A stretch of DNA of 64,000 nucleotides from Roseivirga seohaensis (GCF_001592945.1 NZ_LRPB01000002.1:1-64000); one strand, 5' to 3'; positions 9,084-17,230 are shown, numbered from the stretch's first letter. Made by a program: numbers and translations. The notes: generated by a model not told the origin, from the letters alone.

Positions 9084-9454
9084 TCATTTAGCGGTTGAGG
9101 TGGCCCTGCATTACCTATCAAATTACCTCCATGTTTCACTAGTGAAAATAGTCGTTCAACCGTCCAGCTGAGCTCGTCTTGGTTGCAATGATATTCACTA
9201 ATCACTCCGTAAACACTGTAAGTTGAAATGTTAAAGCCTTCTTCAATATCGTTGTACCAAATAATGTATTTACCACAAATAGCAACTACCCAAAATCCAC
9301 TACCCTCAATTCCATAAATCGGTTCTTTCCACTTGGACGGACTTACTTTAATCAACTCCCAGAAGTTCGAAAGTTCACCGTTTAGATCAAGTTCGGTTTT
9401 CTGTATCTCATTATAAAGTTCAACTTCAGATATTGGTGTCCAATCTATATTCAT
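9080..9454 (-). CDS. Small acidic protein paired with the PIN-like gene
   Basis: 124 residues with tryptophan- and glycine-rich strands (EGSGFWVVAICGKYIIWYND, HCNQDELSW). I recall similar orphan proteins of unknown role scattered through Bacteroidota accessory regions, but I cannot name a family. It precedes the PIN-like gene with a 4-base overlap, the usual order for an antitoxin or immunity partner. It shows no DNA-binding motif that I can see. Function unknown. Confidence 0.6.
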   Translation of the reverse strand: MNIDWTPISEVELYNEIQKTELDLNGELSNFWELIKVSPSKWKEPIYGIEGSGFWVVAICGKYIIWYNDIEEGFNISTYSVYGVISEYHCNQDELSWTVERLFSLVKHGGNLIGNAGPPQPLNE

Positions 9455-9479
9455 TGCAGTATTTGCTCATAACGTTATG

Positions 9480-9535
9480 TAACGCGCACTTTTATGCACG
9501 ATATATTTTCAATAGTTTATTGAAAGTGCGCGTTA
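9480..9535. repeat. attC-like 13-bp inverted repeat with 30-base loop
   Basis: TAACGCGCACTTT (9480-9492) and AAAGTGCGCGTTA (9523-9535) are perfect inverted copies. Their outer ends read GTAAC and GTTAG, as the outer core sites of integron attC sites do in form. The loop holds a second possible stem, TTTCAAT/ATTGAAA. The right core GTTAGCA departs from the GTTRRRY consensus at its last two bases, so it is not a classical attC. It lies between copy 2 of the cassette repeat and the 124-residue gene. Confidence 0.5.
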
Positions 9536-9624
9536 GCAATTATCCTATGGACATGATAACGTGGACTCCTAAGTTACATATTCAGTTTTTATCTTGTTTA
9601 TTGGTGACTGTATTTTTCAGGCGG

Positions 9625-9719
9625 GCGTCTCGTTGCGACTCTTTGAGATTCAAACTCTTTGTCTAGCGTTGAGGCAAACGTTAGTTAAGGTGGTGTGCAA
9701 GTTAATGCTAAGGGAAATT
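9625..9719 (-). repeat. Cassette-like repeat, copy 2
   Basis: Related to 8141-8234, sharing the CTCTTTGA.ATTCAAACTC palindrome-like start and TTTGTCTAGCGTTGAGG. It ends 18 bases beyond the stop of the minus-strand lipoprotein gene, the same gene-to-repeat arrangement as copy 1. The half nearest the gene is more diverged than the distal half. Confidence 0.7.
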
Positions 9720-9737
9720 GTACATTGCTACTTGCGG

Positions 9738-10427
9738 TTATTTACTCTTAAATTTCACCAATTCTGGTCTTATTACAATTGTTTCTTTTTTTCGAGGAAA
9801 TCTGCCGTGTTCAAAAATCAGTTCAACACTACTGTCGTACTTTTTCAATGATTTCACATCAACATCATAAAAGTCGGAAACCACAAATGTCTTATTTTTA
9901 TAACCCAATTCTGTTGGTTGAATTAATATATGTATATCAGTTTTAGAGTTTTCTGTTTCCAGAGGCAAACGTTGTCCGTTATAAAAAGTCATTACTCTAA
10001 CATAAAAGTTGTCACCATATTCTGATTCAACTTGATCAAAATCCCGAAGAATTGATTCAAATTCTGAATCTGTGGTTTGTGTGATTTCTGATGTATGTTG
10101 ATAAACAAAAAAATTATCAGAGATATCTAAAGTGTCTGTAAAATCCTTTTTATCAATTAATTTTCGTTCTCCACTTTTTAATCTTTCAGCAACGTTGATC
10201 TCAGAACCTGAGCTTTCAACAAAAAGATAATAGTCTGATGATTGCTGATTTGTTGGGGTTGGTTTTAATTCTTTTTCTAGTTGTTTAACTTGGTTTTGCA
10301 ATTCAACAACTTGCTTTTGTTTGTCAGCAAGTTCTTCGCTCATTTTCTCTAATTCCGATGAAGTTTGCTCTGAATTACAACTTGTGATTAAAATCAATGT
10401 TAATATGAGTAATGCAATGCTTTTCAT
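9738..10427 (-). CDS. Small lipoprotein with N-terminal coiled coil
   Basis: 229 residues from the ATG at 10427. This start is chosen over the more distal ATG at 10478 because it begins a clean lipoprotein signal, MKSIALLILTLILITSC, with a lipobox cysteine at residue 17. A heptad-rich coiled coil follows (about 24-55, EELADKQKQVVELQNQ), then a beta-rich region without a recognised domain. Likely outer-membrane or periplasm-facing. Part of the inserted block, with its own cassette-like repeat 3' of it. Function unknown. Confidence 0.65.
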   Translation of the reverse strand: MKSIALLILTLILITSCNSEQTSSELEKMSEELADKQKQVVELQNQVKQLEKELKPTPTNQQSSDYYLFVESSGSEINVAERLKSGERKLIDKKDFTDTLDISDNFFVYQHTSEITQTTDSEFESILRDFDQVESEYGDNFYVRVMTFYNGQRLPLETENSKTDIHILIQPTELGYKNKTFVVSDFYDVDVKSLKKYDSSVELIFEHGRFPRKKETIVIRPELVKFKSK

Positions 10428-10577
10428 GATTGTAGTAAACATTATGTATGCGTCATCTCGGTGGTGTATGTATCTCATGTAATTTATAAAAACTTCGATA
10501 TAGAATGCATATAATAATGTTTATGAAGTTGGTTGGTGGTATATTTTCAATAATCTGCTGTCAATTGCAGAATTATA

Positions 10578-10677
10578 AACCGTTAAAACGGTTCTGAGCG
10601 AGCAGTCCAAAACATAGCCCACGGTTTAAACCGTGGGCTATGTGTGAGAATGTTTATCTGTAATGGTTTTAACCATT
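10578..10677. repeat. Cluster of three REP-type palindromes
   Basis: Three palindromes in 100 bases: 10578-10593 (7-bp arms AACCGTT/AACGGTT, 2-base centre), 10612-10643 (a perfect 32-bp palindrome, arms ACATAGCCCACGGTTT and its complement with no spacer), and 10662-10677 (7-bp arms AATGGTT/AACCATT, 2-base centre). The layout resembles repetitive extragenic palindromes mobilised by IS200-like (RAYT) transposases in Bacteroidota; none is encoded here. Confidence 0.65.
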
Positions 10678-10789
10678 TTCCGCCAGAAGGAGGTATTAAA
10701 TCCTCTATGAAATTCAAAGCCCTAAGGCTGCTAAAAGCTAATGTTAGCCACTGGTTCAGTACTTAGGAATAGTAATGGATTAAATTCAG

Positions 10790-10805
10790 CGAAATAAAGC
10801 GATAA
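10790..10805. repeat. Right copy of the 16-bp boundary repeat
   Basis: Identical to the last 16 bases of acyP (8102-8117). It lies 4 bases from the stop of the minus-strand gene beginning at 10810 and marks the right edge of the inserted block. Confidence 0.75.
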
Positions 10806-10809
10806 GTCT

Positions 10810-11259
10810 TTACGCGCTTTTACTCTCGTATTTTTGAATGCCTTTGTATTTGTAAATTTTAAGGCCGAAGTGTTCGTAGATACAAACCTTCATTCTGTTT
10901 TGGGCCAGTTCCAATCTTCGCTCTGGCGAATGTAAAACGGTCAATTCTAAACCTGCTAAAATAAAGTTTTTCTTAAGGCATAGTTCAGTCAAATAAGCCT
11001 GAAAGCCTGCTTTCCAGTCATCCAAATATTTGTCGTAATGGCTTCTTCCGTCAAACAGTAACTCTAACTGATTTCCTTCAGCCTGATAGCGGTAAATACC
11101 AGCTAAGTTGGTGTATAATTCATCAAAAAAGGAAAGGTCGGAGGGTTCAAAATTCTCGACTTTTTCAGAGAGGTCGTCTATCAGCCTTAAGGGATTAAAC
11201 AAGTTGAAATAACCTTGCTTAATCTGAGTCACAAGTTCTACCTGAAGGCTATGCTTCAT
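10810..11259 (-). CDS. Unrecognised soluble protein
   Basis: 149 residues from the ATG at 11259 (MKHSLQVELVTQIKQGYF), preceded by AAGAAG 4 bases upstream. The frame stays open back to 11400, but that longer form would read through the terminator hairpin of the upstream peptidase gene, and a TATTTTTG box sits at 11335-11342, so the shorter form is preferred. The protein is helical with many charged and aromatic residues and has no signal peptide. I do not recognise the family. Before the accessory insertion it would have been convergent with acyP. Confidence 0.6.
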   Translation of the reverse strand: MKHSLQVELVTQIKQGYFNLFNPLRLIDDLSEKVENFEPSDLSFFDELYTNLAGIYRYQAEGNQLELLFDGRSHYDKYLDDWKAGFQAYLTELCLKKNFILAGLELTVLHSPERRLELAQNRMKVCIYEHFGLKIYKYKGIQKYESKSA

Positions 11260-11374
11260 GTCTTCTTGTACCTGTTTAAGGATGTAGTTTTTGTCGAGAA
11301 GAAAAAGTCTCTGGTTCAAAGGGAGTAATTTTGACAAAAATAATACTTTTTCTAAAATGATTGTCGGAAAACTT

Positions 11375-11407
11375 AAATAAGGTGGCTTTGTTGAGGCCAC
11401 CTTATTT
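11375..11407 (-). terminator. Terminator of the M14 peptidase gene
   Basis: Perfect 12-bp stem AAATAAGGTGGC/GCCACCTTATTT with a 9-base loop, starting 19 bases beyond the stop of the peptidase gene. On the minus strand it continues into a T-rich TTATTTAAGTTTT tract. Confidence 0.7.
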
Positions 11408-11425
11408 GAGTAGTATACTGGTTAA

Positions 11426-13990
11426 TTATTTTGCCGCAGACGAGTTTACGATTCTACCAAAGAAAATAGCGTTCATCATCAGTTTGTTTGTGCCATACCA
11501 AAAAGCCCTGAAATTAGGGTTGTCTACCAATGAGACAATTCGCCCTTGACCAAAAGCGCCTACTCTAATGGTAGAAGTGCCTTTTAAAGCTTCAAGATTT
11601 GGCTTGTTAATCCAGCCACTACGTAGCGGGTCTTCCGTATATAACCCAGGGTTTGAAAATTTATCTTCAGACGCCTCAATCATTAGGTTGCCTCTTCGCA
11701 TGGTGGGGAGTTCCTTATTGTAATAACCATAAGCCATTGGGTGCGATAATTCGAGTTCGCTCATGTAAACCCCTCCAGGGATAGATTGCCCACGTTGAAA
11801 GTTGGAGATTTGATCGTAAGTGATTTTTTCTCCTGTGTATTGTTCTACGTCTACAAATTTGAGTTGCGTCAGTTTGTTTCTGGCTGCCCATGCCGTGGCA
11901 CTACTGTTGCTGGCTACTAATGTGCCTCCATTTCTGATCCATTGTTTGAGGTTTTCCATGCCTGATTCAGATAAATTAACCCCTCCTGTAATCACAATCG
12001 TATTGTAACGGCTAATGGCCGAAGAACCAAGTCTGTCGGCAGGTAATTTGGTAACCCTCATGTTCATTCGGGTATCTAATAAGTGCCAAATCTCACCGGC
12101 ATCAGCACTGCTTCCTGACTCTACTACTAGCGCTACTTCTGGCTTATCTATATTTATAAAAGCATTGCTACCTAATGAAACACCTTCTGTGAGCCCGGTA
12201 TTCATGGCATAAACGTCAATGCCGTCTGTATTGGCAATGGTTTGCATTTGGATATATAGCTCGCTTGCAGAAAGTTTTTGGTTGCTTACGGGCACTAAAA
12301 TGGTTCCATAGTCAAAATTTAGATCTTTACCATCGCCAAATTTGCTGGTGGCTACTTTAATTCTAATCCCTTTTTCCAGTAAACGGTTGGCTGCTCGCGG
12401 AGCATAATAGCCATGCCATTCAAAAGCATAGGCATAATTGCTTTGTCCGCCAATAACGCTTCCCTTAGGGAACTGAGGCTTCATTACTTTATCGCCCAAT
12501 TGGTTTCGGCCATAATCTCGGCTGCTCAGCTCGCTATACTCAAGGTCAAAAGCGAGCGGGTACGTCCACCCAGAAATATCATAAAAGAGGCTATCTTCAA
12601 AAGTGGTTCTTTTTTCAAACATGCCTTTAATTAGCTTGTAATTGCGCTGTTTTAAAGGAATGATGTAACTGTTTTCTGGCGTGTATTCTTCATTGTTGAA
12701 TTTTAATTTTCTGGATGGTCTATAAAAATCAACTTCTTGCTGGTCTAATATATCCGCCAAATGGTACGACCGTGCAGGGTCTTTTTCTGCCTTGAAAATG
12801 TATGCTTTAATGTCATCATTATCGGCATCTCGCAACACACGTTTATAGAAATCTCTTTGATAATCAAGAAGCTCCACGCGCATGTCTACTGCGGCTTTCC
12901 AGGTGGAAAGTGCAGTGGTGAACTGGTTTTTTATGGTGAAAGGGAATTCCAAAATGCCATTGTCACTTTCTTGAGCATGGCCTCTAGAGCTTGCTTGCTC
13001 AAACAAAATACCTATTCCCCCATTGATGTCAGGAAAAGTTGAGCCTTTTCCGTAATAGAAGTCATCATAACCCTCTTTGGTAAAATAGAGGGAGCCAATA
13101 TTATCTAAAGCCTCAGCATGAAACTGGCCAATTTTCTCAGTCAATTCTTGATTTCCTTTTGGAGTAAGCGGGTGTGTTCTGGCGGGAACACCCGGCTGGA
13201 AAAAAAATGTAGAATTGGTTCCCATTTCATGATGATCTGTGAATACGTTAGGTTTCCAAAGATGATATTTTGCGACTCTGTTTTGCGACTCGGGTTGTTG
13301 TACCGGAAGCCAGTCGCGGTTCAGGTCGAACCAATAGTGGTTGGTTCTAGCGCCTGGCCAAACCTCGTTGTATTCCCTGTCATTTGGGTCGGGATTAATG
13401 TTTTTTGATTTATGAATGTTAGCCCAAGTGGAAAATCGGTTTAGTCCATCGGGGTTAAGCGAAGGGTCCAGAAGAACTACGGTATTTCTAAGGGCATTTT
13501 CAATTTCTGGGCCTTGCGCTGCTGCCATATAATAGGCCACTAGCATAGCCGCATTAGAACCAGAAGACTCATTTCCATGAATACTGAAGCCCATAGAAAT
13601 AACAGCGGGCATTTTTTTGATATCGAACTTGTCCGATTCGTTTGGGTAAGTAAGCCACACATGGTCCGTTCTTATCTTTTCTATCCCTGCCTGATTATTA
13701 GGATGGGTTATAGTAAGCATTAATTGCGGACGCCCCTCGTGTGTAAGGCCAATTTCTTCAATAGTAATTCGGTCTGAAGCTTCAGCGAGGGTACGCATGT
13801 ATAACACCAGTTTATCATGGGTTATATGCCATTCACCTACCTCATGCCCAATTACAGATTTAGGCGTAGGAATGCTTTGGTTATAAATAACATTGGCAGG
13901 TAAATAATAACTTAAATCCTTTTGTGCATTAGCAGAAAAAGAAAGGCTCAGTAAGGCCAACAGGGAAAATAGAGGAGCAAAAACCTTCAT
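11426..13990 (-). CDS. Secreted M14-family zinc carboxypeptidase
   Basis: 854 residues. A signal peptide (first ~22 residues, ending SANA/Q) is followed by a peptidase M14 domain. Zinc-binding HxxE is at H138-E141 (SIHGNESSG), a histidine-rich DHHEMG lies near residue 255, and a catalytic glutamate region ILFEQASSRGH follows. The long C-terminal half contains a glutamine-amidotransferase-like or beta-rich region (VVITGGVNLSESG) seen in large Bacteroidota M14 proteins. Likely digests peptides in the periplasm or outside the cell. Divergent from the TonB receptor across a 460-bp gap and followed by a strong terminator. Confidence 0.9.
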   Translation of the reverse strand: MKVFAPLFSLLALLSLSFSANAQKDLSYYLPANVIYNQSIPTPKSVIGHEVGEWHITHDKLVLYMRTLAEASDRITIEEIGLTHEGRPQLMLTITHPNNQAGIEKIRTDHVWLTYPNESDKFDIKKMPAVISMGFSIHGNESSGSNAAMLVAYYMAAAQGPEIENALRNTVVLLDPSLNPDGLNRFSTWANIHKSKNINPDPNDREYNEVWPGARTNHYWFDLNRDWLPVQQPESQNRVAKYHLWKPNVFTDHHEMGTNSTFFFQPGVPARTHPLTPKGNQELTEKIGQFHAEALDNIGSLYFTKEGYDDFYYGKGSTFPDINGGIGILFEQASSRGHAQESDNGILEFPFTIKNQFTTALSTWKAAVDMRVELLDYQRDFYKRVLRDADNDDIKAYIFKAEKDPARSYHLADILDQQEVDFYRPSRKLKFNNEEYTPENSYIIPLKQRNYKLIKGMFEKRTTFEDSLFYDISGWTYPLAFDLEYSELSSRDYGRNQLGDKVMKPQFPKGSVIGGQSNYAYAFEWHGYYAPRAANRLLEKGIRIKVATSKFGDGKDLNFDYGTILVPVSNQKLSASELYIQMQTIANTDGIDVYAMNTGLTEGVSLGSNAFINIDKPEVALVVESGSSADAGEIWHLLDTRMNMRVTKLPADRLGSSAISRYNTIVITGGVNLSESGMENLKQWIRNGGTLVASNSSATAWAARNKLTQLKFVDVEQYTGEKITYDQISNFQRGQSIPGGVYMSELELSHPMAYGYYNKELPTMRRGNLMIEASEDKFSNPGLYTEDPLRSGWINKPNLEALKGTSTIRVGAFGQGRIVSLVDNPNFRAFWYGTNKLMMNAIFFGRIVNSSAAK

Positions 13991-14450
13991 AATTCACTTT
14001 GTAGTGTCATTTTAATCGAATATAGTGATCGGATTGTGGAAGAAAAAATAGACCAATCTTTTTTAGTTTCTTTCTGCTAGTACGCTTCATTTTTTTGAAC
14101 GGTTATAAATAATTATGAAAGGAAAATTTACTTTACATTTTTTAACATTTAACTTTGTATCGCAAAACAATAAAGTATGGTTTTGGATCCTGATTTATCA
14201 AATGCAGATTTTGGTGTTTTGTATAGAATAAATGGTTGGTGTAAAAGCTTTTAACCTAATTTTGTTTGGTGAAACTGCTTAAAGGTAGAATCTAAAAATG
14301 AATATTAAGTTAACGTTAAGTATGGTTGTCATTCATAGCGAAACGTTAACATTTGTTAAAAAGCCGCAGCGTTTCTAATATGTTACTTTTGCCTTGAAAA
14401 ACAAGTACGATTTCTAATATCTAATCTAATCTATATTTAAAATTTCGTTT
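13991..14450. other. 460-bp divergent regulatory region
   Basis: Separates the M14 peptidase from the TonB receptor. It holds two TAnnTTTG boxes on the plus strand: TAACTTTG at 14150-14157 and TACTTTTG at 14384-14391. It also contains the palindrome TTAACGTTAA (14310-14319), with the related AACGTTAAC at 14342-14350. A 25-codon frame starts at 14177, 19 bases after the first box; it is too short to call a gene. Confidence 0.5.
14384..14391 (+). promoter_or_regulatory. -7 box of the TonB receptor gene
   Basis: TACTTTTG fits TAnnTTTG, 59 bases before the ATG. The upstream TTAACGTTAA and AACGTTAAC motifs, about three helical turns apart, are plausible operator halves. This is inference from symmetry only. 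Confidence 0.45.
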
Positions 14451-17171
14451 ATGAGACAATTTTTACTAAGTGTGGTGCTTATACTGGCATCTCAAGCAGC
14501 ATTCGCTCAGATAACCGGAAAGGTTATTGACGCGGAATCTAAAGACCCATTACAGGGTGCTACAATAGTTATTAAGGGGACTCAAACAGGAACTATTTCT
14601 GGTTTTGATGGCTCTTTTAAATTACAAGGTGCTAAGGCAGGAGAAACCTTACAGATATCATTTATTGGCTTTGAGACCATGGAAATGGTAGCAGCAGAAG
14701 GAATGGTAGTAGCGCTTGTTCCTAAAGCTAACCTTTTAGGTGAAATTGTTATTACTTCTAACGTGATTGACGTTGCGAAAGAAAGAGAAACACCTGTAGC
14801 AATTACTACTATTGCTCCTTCTGAAATTACTTTGAAGGTAGGTAACATGGAGTTTCCTGAGATTATGAACAGAACTCCAGGTGTATATACTACAAAAGAA
14901 GGTGGAGGATACGGTGACTCAAGATTGTCTTTGAGAGGTTTTACTCAAAGCAATACTTCTTTCTTGATCAACGGTCAACCAGTAAACGACATGGAGAATG
15001 GTTGGGTTTATTGGAGTAACTGGCAAGGAATGACTGACGTTGCTTCAGGTATCCAAATCCAAAGAGGTCTTGGTGCTTCAAGATTAGCTGTCCCATCTGT
15101 AGGAGGAACGGTTTCTATCTTCACTAAAGCTGCTGAAGTTGAAGAAGGAGGAACGCTTACTCAAGGTATTGGTAATGATGGTTATGTGAAAACTTCAGTG
15201 TCTTACAACACTGGTAAAAATGATAACGGATGGGCAAGCTCATTCTTATTGAGCAGATGGTCTGGTAACGGTTATGTGAACGGAACTTCTGGTGAAGGTT
15301 GGAATTACTTTGCAGCTGTTGGTTATGCTCCAGAAGGATCTAATCATGCTCTTAACCTTTCAGTTTTAGGAGCTGGTCAGTGGCACAACCAAAGAAGCAG
15401 CTGGGTGTCTATCCGTGATTACATCAATTTTGGTGAGTCAGGTGTTGACAGAAAATGGAATACTGATGCTGGTGAGCTAGGTGGTGAAGAATTCAACATG
15501 AGAAGAAACTTCTACAACAAACCATTAGCAACTTTTAACTGGGATTGGGAGATTTCTAATGACGTAAAATTAGCAACATCACTTTATGGTTCTGCCGGTA
15601 GAGGTGGAGGAACAGGCCCAAGAGGTGGTAACTTCCGTAACTCAGATATCGACCTATACCCTTTCAATATTGATTTAACCAAACATTTACTCGAAGATGG
15701 CAAAGGTGCTGCTTCAAGAAACCCTGACGGTTCTATCGACTTTGATAACGTAATCGCAGTAAATAGAGGAACAACATCTCCATATACAGGTTCAATCTCT
15801 GGTTTCCAAGGTCAGTTAATTGGTTCTAATGGTTTTAGAAATGATGGAGTAAATAGAGCTGTACTAGTAAGAAGAGCTTCAATGAACTCACATAACTGGG
15901 TAGGTGGTATTTCTACTTTAGATATAACAAAAGACAAATGGAGATATTCTGTAGGTGTTGATTTAAGAAGTTACACTGGTTTCCATTACAGAGCTTTAGA
16001 AAACCTAATGGGGCTTGATGGATATTATTCAACTGGTAACGCCAACTCTGCTGGTCAAATCCAAAACGTAACTATCTCTGCTTCTCCGTTTAGAAACACT
16101 GGTTTAGAAAGAGAGAAAATAGATTACTTCAACACTGGTATTGTTGGATGGCAAGGTGTTAACGGTTTGATCGAGTATAACAATGAGTCTTCTGTTACTG
16201 CTGTATTACAAGCAGGTTACTCAAACCAATCATTCAAAAGAGAAGATTTCTTTGATCAACCAGCAAACCCAATTTCTGAAAAGAAAAACATTGGTGGTGG
16301 ATATGTTAAAGGTGGTGCGAACTACAACCTTGATGAAAGATCTAACTTCTTCTTTAATGCAGGTTATATCTCTAGACAACCATTGTTCGATGCAGTGTTC
16401 CCTGGTTTTGCTAATGACGTAAATACTGATCTTCAAAATGAGGAGATTACTTCTCTTGAGTTGGGTTATGGTTTTGTGAATAATAACTTGAAAGTTAATG
16501 TTAACGCTTATTCTACTAACTGGGGTAACAGATTCATTTCACAAGGAGTGTCACTTCCAGGTGGTATTGACGGAACTGCTCAATTCAAAGATGTTGATGT
16601 TCGTCACATGGGTCTAGAATTAGAAGTAGACTACAGATATAACAGCCAATTGAAATTCAAAGGTATGGTGTCTGCAGGTGATTGGAAATACACAAAAGAC
16701 TTTAACGCTACAGTATTCAACGATCAAAACCAGTCAGTTGGTAACGCTACACTTTATGTTAAAGATGCTAAAGTTGGTGATGCTGCTCAGTTTACTTCAT
16801 ACTTCGAGGCTGAATACAAAATTGGAAAATTGAACTTTGATTTAGCTTACCGTTTTGTTGATGGTCTTTATGCTGACTACTCAATTAACAATACTGACTT
16901 CTTACAGCCGAACAACAAAGGAGCACTTAAGTTGCCTTCTTACGGATTAGTAGATTTAGGTAGTACAGTAAGATTTGACTTGTTAGGTAACTCATCTTCT
17001 TTCAGAGTGAACGTTAACAACTTATTCAACACACTTTACATCTCTGAATCAAACACTAACATTCATAGAGCTAACGAATCTGCTCCTGCATGGAAAGGTA
17101 TCGACTACGCAAACTCAGTATGGTTTGGTTTCGGAACAACTTGGAATGCTACTTTGAGAATTAACTTCTAA
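14451..17171 (+). CDS. TonB-dependent outer-membrane receptor with carboxypeptidase-like N-domain
   Basis: 906 residues. The signal peptide is MRQFLLSVVLILASQAAFAQ. A carboxypeptidase-regulatory-like domain follows (ITGKVIDAESKDPLQGATI, ~21-95), then the plug (NRTPGVYTTKEGGGYGDSRL, SFLINGQPVNDMENGWVYW, ~110-230) and a beta barrel ending in the aromatic-terminated LRINF. The protein imports an unknown ligand using TonB energy. No SusD partner is adjacent, so a polysaccharide SusCD role is not supported. Codon choice is strikingly uniform compared with neighbours (AAC for Asn, GGT for Gly, AGA for Arg), suggesting very high expression. It has its own promoter region and terminator, so it is probably monocistronic. 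Confidence 0.93.
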   Translation: MRQFLLSVVLILASQAAFAQITGKVIDAESKDPLQGATIVIKGTQTGTISGFDGSFKLQGAKAGETLQISFIGFETMEMVAAEGMVVALVPKANLLGEIVITSNVIDVAKERETPVAITTIAPSEITLKVGNMEFPEIMNRTPGVYTTKEGGGYGDSRLSLRGFTQSNTSFLINGQPVNDMENGWVYWSNWQGMTDVASGIQIQRGLGASRLAVPSVGGTVSIFTKAAEVEEGGTLTQGIGNDGYVKTSVSYNTGKNDNGWASSFLLSRWSGNGYVNGTSGEGWNYFAAVGYAPEGSNHALNLSVLGAGQWHNQRSSWVSIRDYINFGESGVDRKWNTDAGELGGEEFNMRRNFYNKPLATFNWDWEISNDVKLATSLYGSAGRGGGTGPRGGNFRNSDIDLYPFNIDLTKHLLEDGKGAASRNPDGSIDFDNVIAVNRGTTSPYTGSISGFQGQLIGSNGFRNDGVNRAVLVRRASMNSHNWVGGISTLDITKDKWRYSVGVDLRSYTGFHYRALENLMGLDGYYSTGNANSAGQIQNVTISASPFRNTGLEREKIDYFNTGIVGWQGVNGLIEYNNESSVTAVLQAGYSNQSFKREDFFDQPANPISEKKNIGGGYVKGGANYNLDERSNFFFNAGYISRQPLFDAVFPGFANDVNTDLQNEEITSLELGYGFVNNNLKVNVNAYSTNWGNRFISQGVSLPGGIDGTAQFKDVDVRHMGLELEVDYRYNSQLKFKGMVSAGDWKYTKDFNATVFNDQNQSVGNATLYVKDAKVGDAAQFTSYFEAEYKIGKLNFDLAYRFVDGLYADYSINNTDFLQPNNKGALKLPSYGLVDLGSTVRFDLLGNSSSFRVNVNNLFNTLYISESNTNIHRANESAPAWKGIDYANSVWFGFGTTWNATLRINF

Positions 17172-17198
17172 GAGTAAATTTCTAACAATATTAAAGAG

Positions 17199-17230
17199 GC
17201 CATCTTGGGGTAACCTAAGATGGCTTTTTT
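17199..17230 (+). terminator. Rho-independent terminator of the TonB receptor
   Basis: Stem GCCATCTT/AAGATGGC with a small inner GG/CC pairing, followed directly by six Ts, 27 bases after the stop codon. Confidence 0.88.

Larger units (their letters stand above)
8118..10805. mobile_element. 2.69-kb accessory block inserted at the acyP 3' end
   Basis: The stretch between the two 16-bp repeats holds only accessory-looking material: three minus-strand genes, two related ~95-bp repeats, an attC-like inverted repeat and a REP cluster. Removing it would fuse acyP to the convergent gene ending at 10810 with only 4 bases between the stops, a normal compact arrangement. No integrase or transposase is inside, so it is either a non-autonomous element, a run of cassettes inserted by a recombinase encoded elsewhere, or the product of a duplication. 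Confidence 0.6.
10428..10809. other. 382-bp gene-free end of the accessory block
   Basis: No open frame of note. It contains TATATTTTCAATA (10540-10552), a 13-base exact match to the loop of the attC-like element at 9502-9514; the palindrome cluster at 10578-10677; and the right 16-bp boundary repeat (10790-10805). Confidence 0.6.

Noticed and set aside
8118-10805. Classical integron array
   Set aside because: No integron integrase, and the cores do not satisfy RYYYAAC/GTTRRRY; only a resemblance in form is reported.
10810-11400. 196-residue form of the 10810 gene
   Set aside because: Its first codons would be read through the peptidase terminator hairpin; a promoter box and ribosome site lie downstream of that start.
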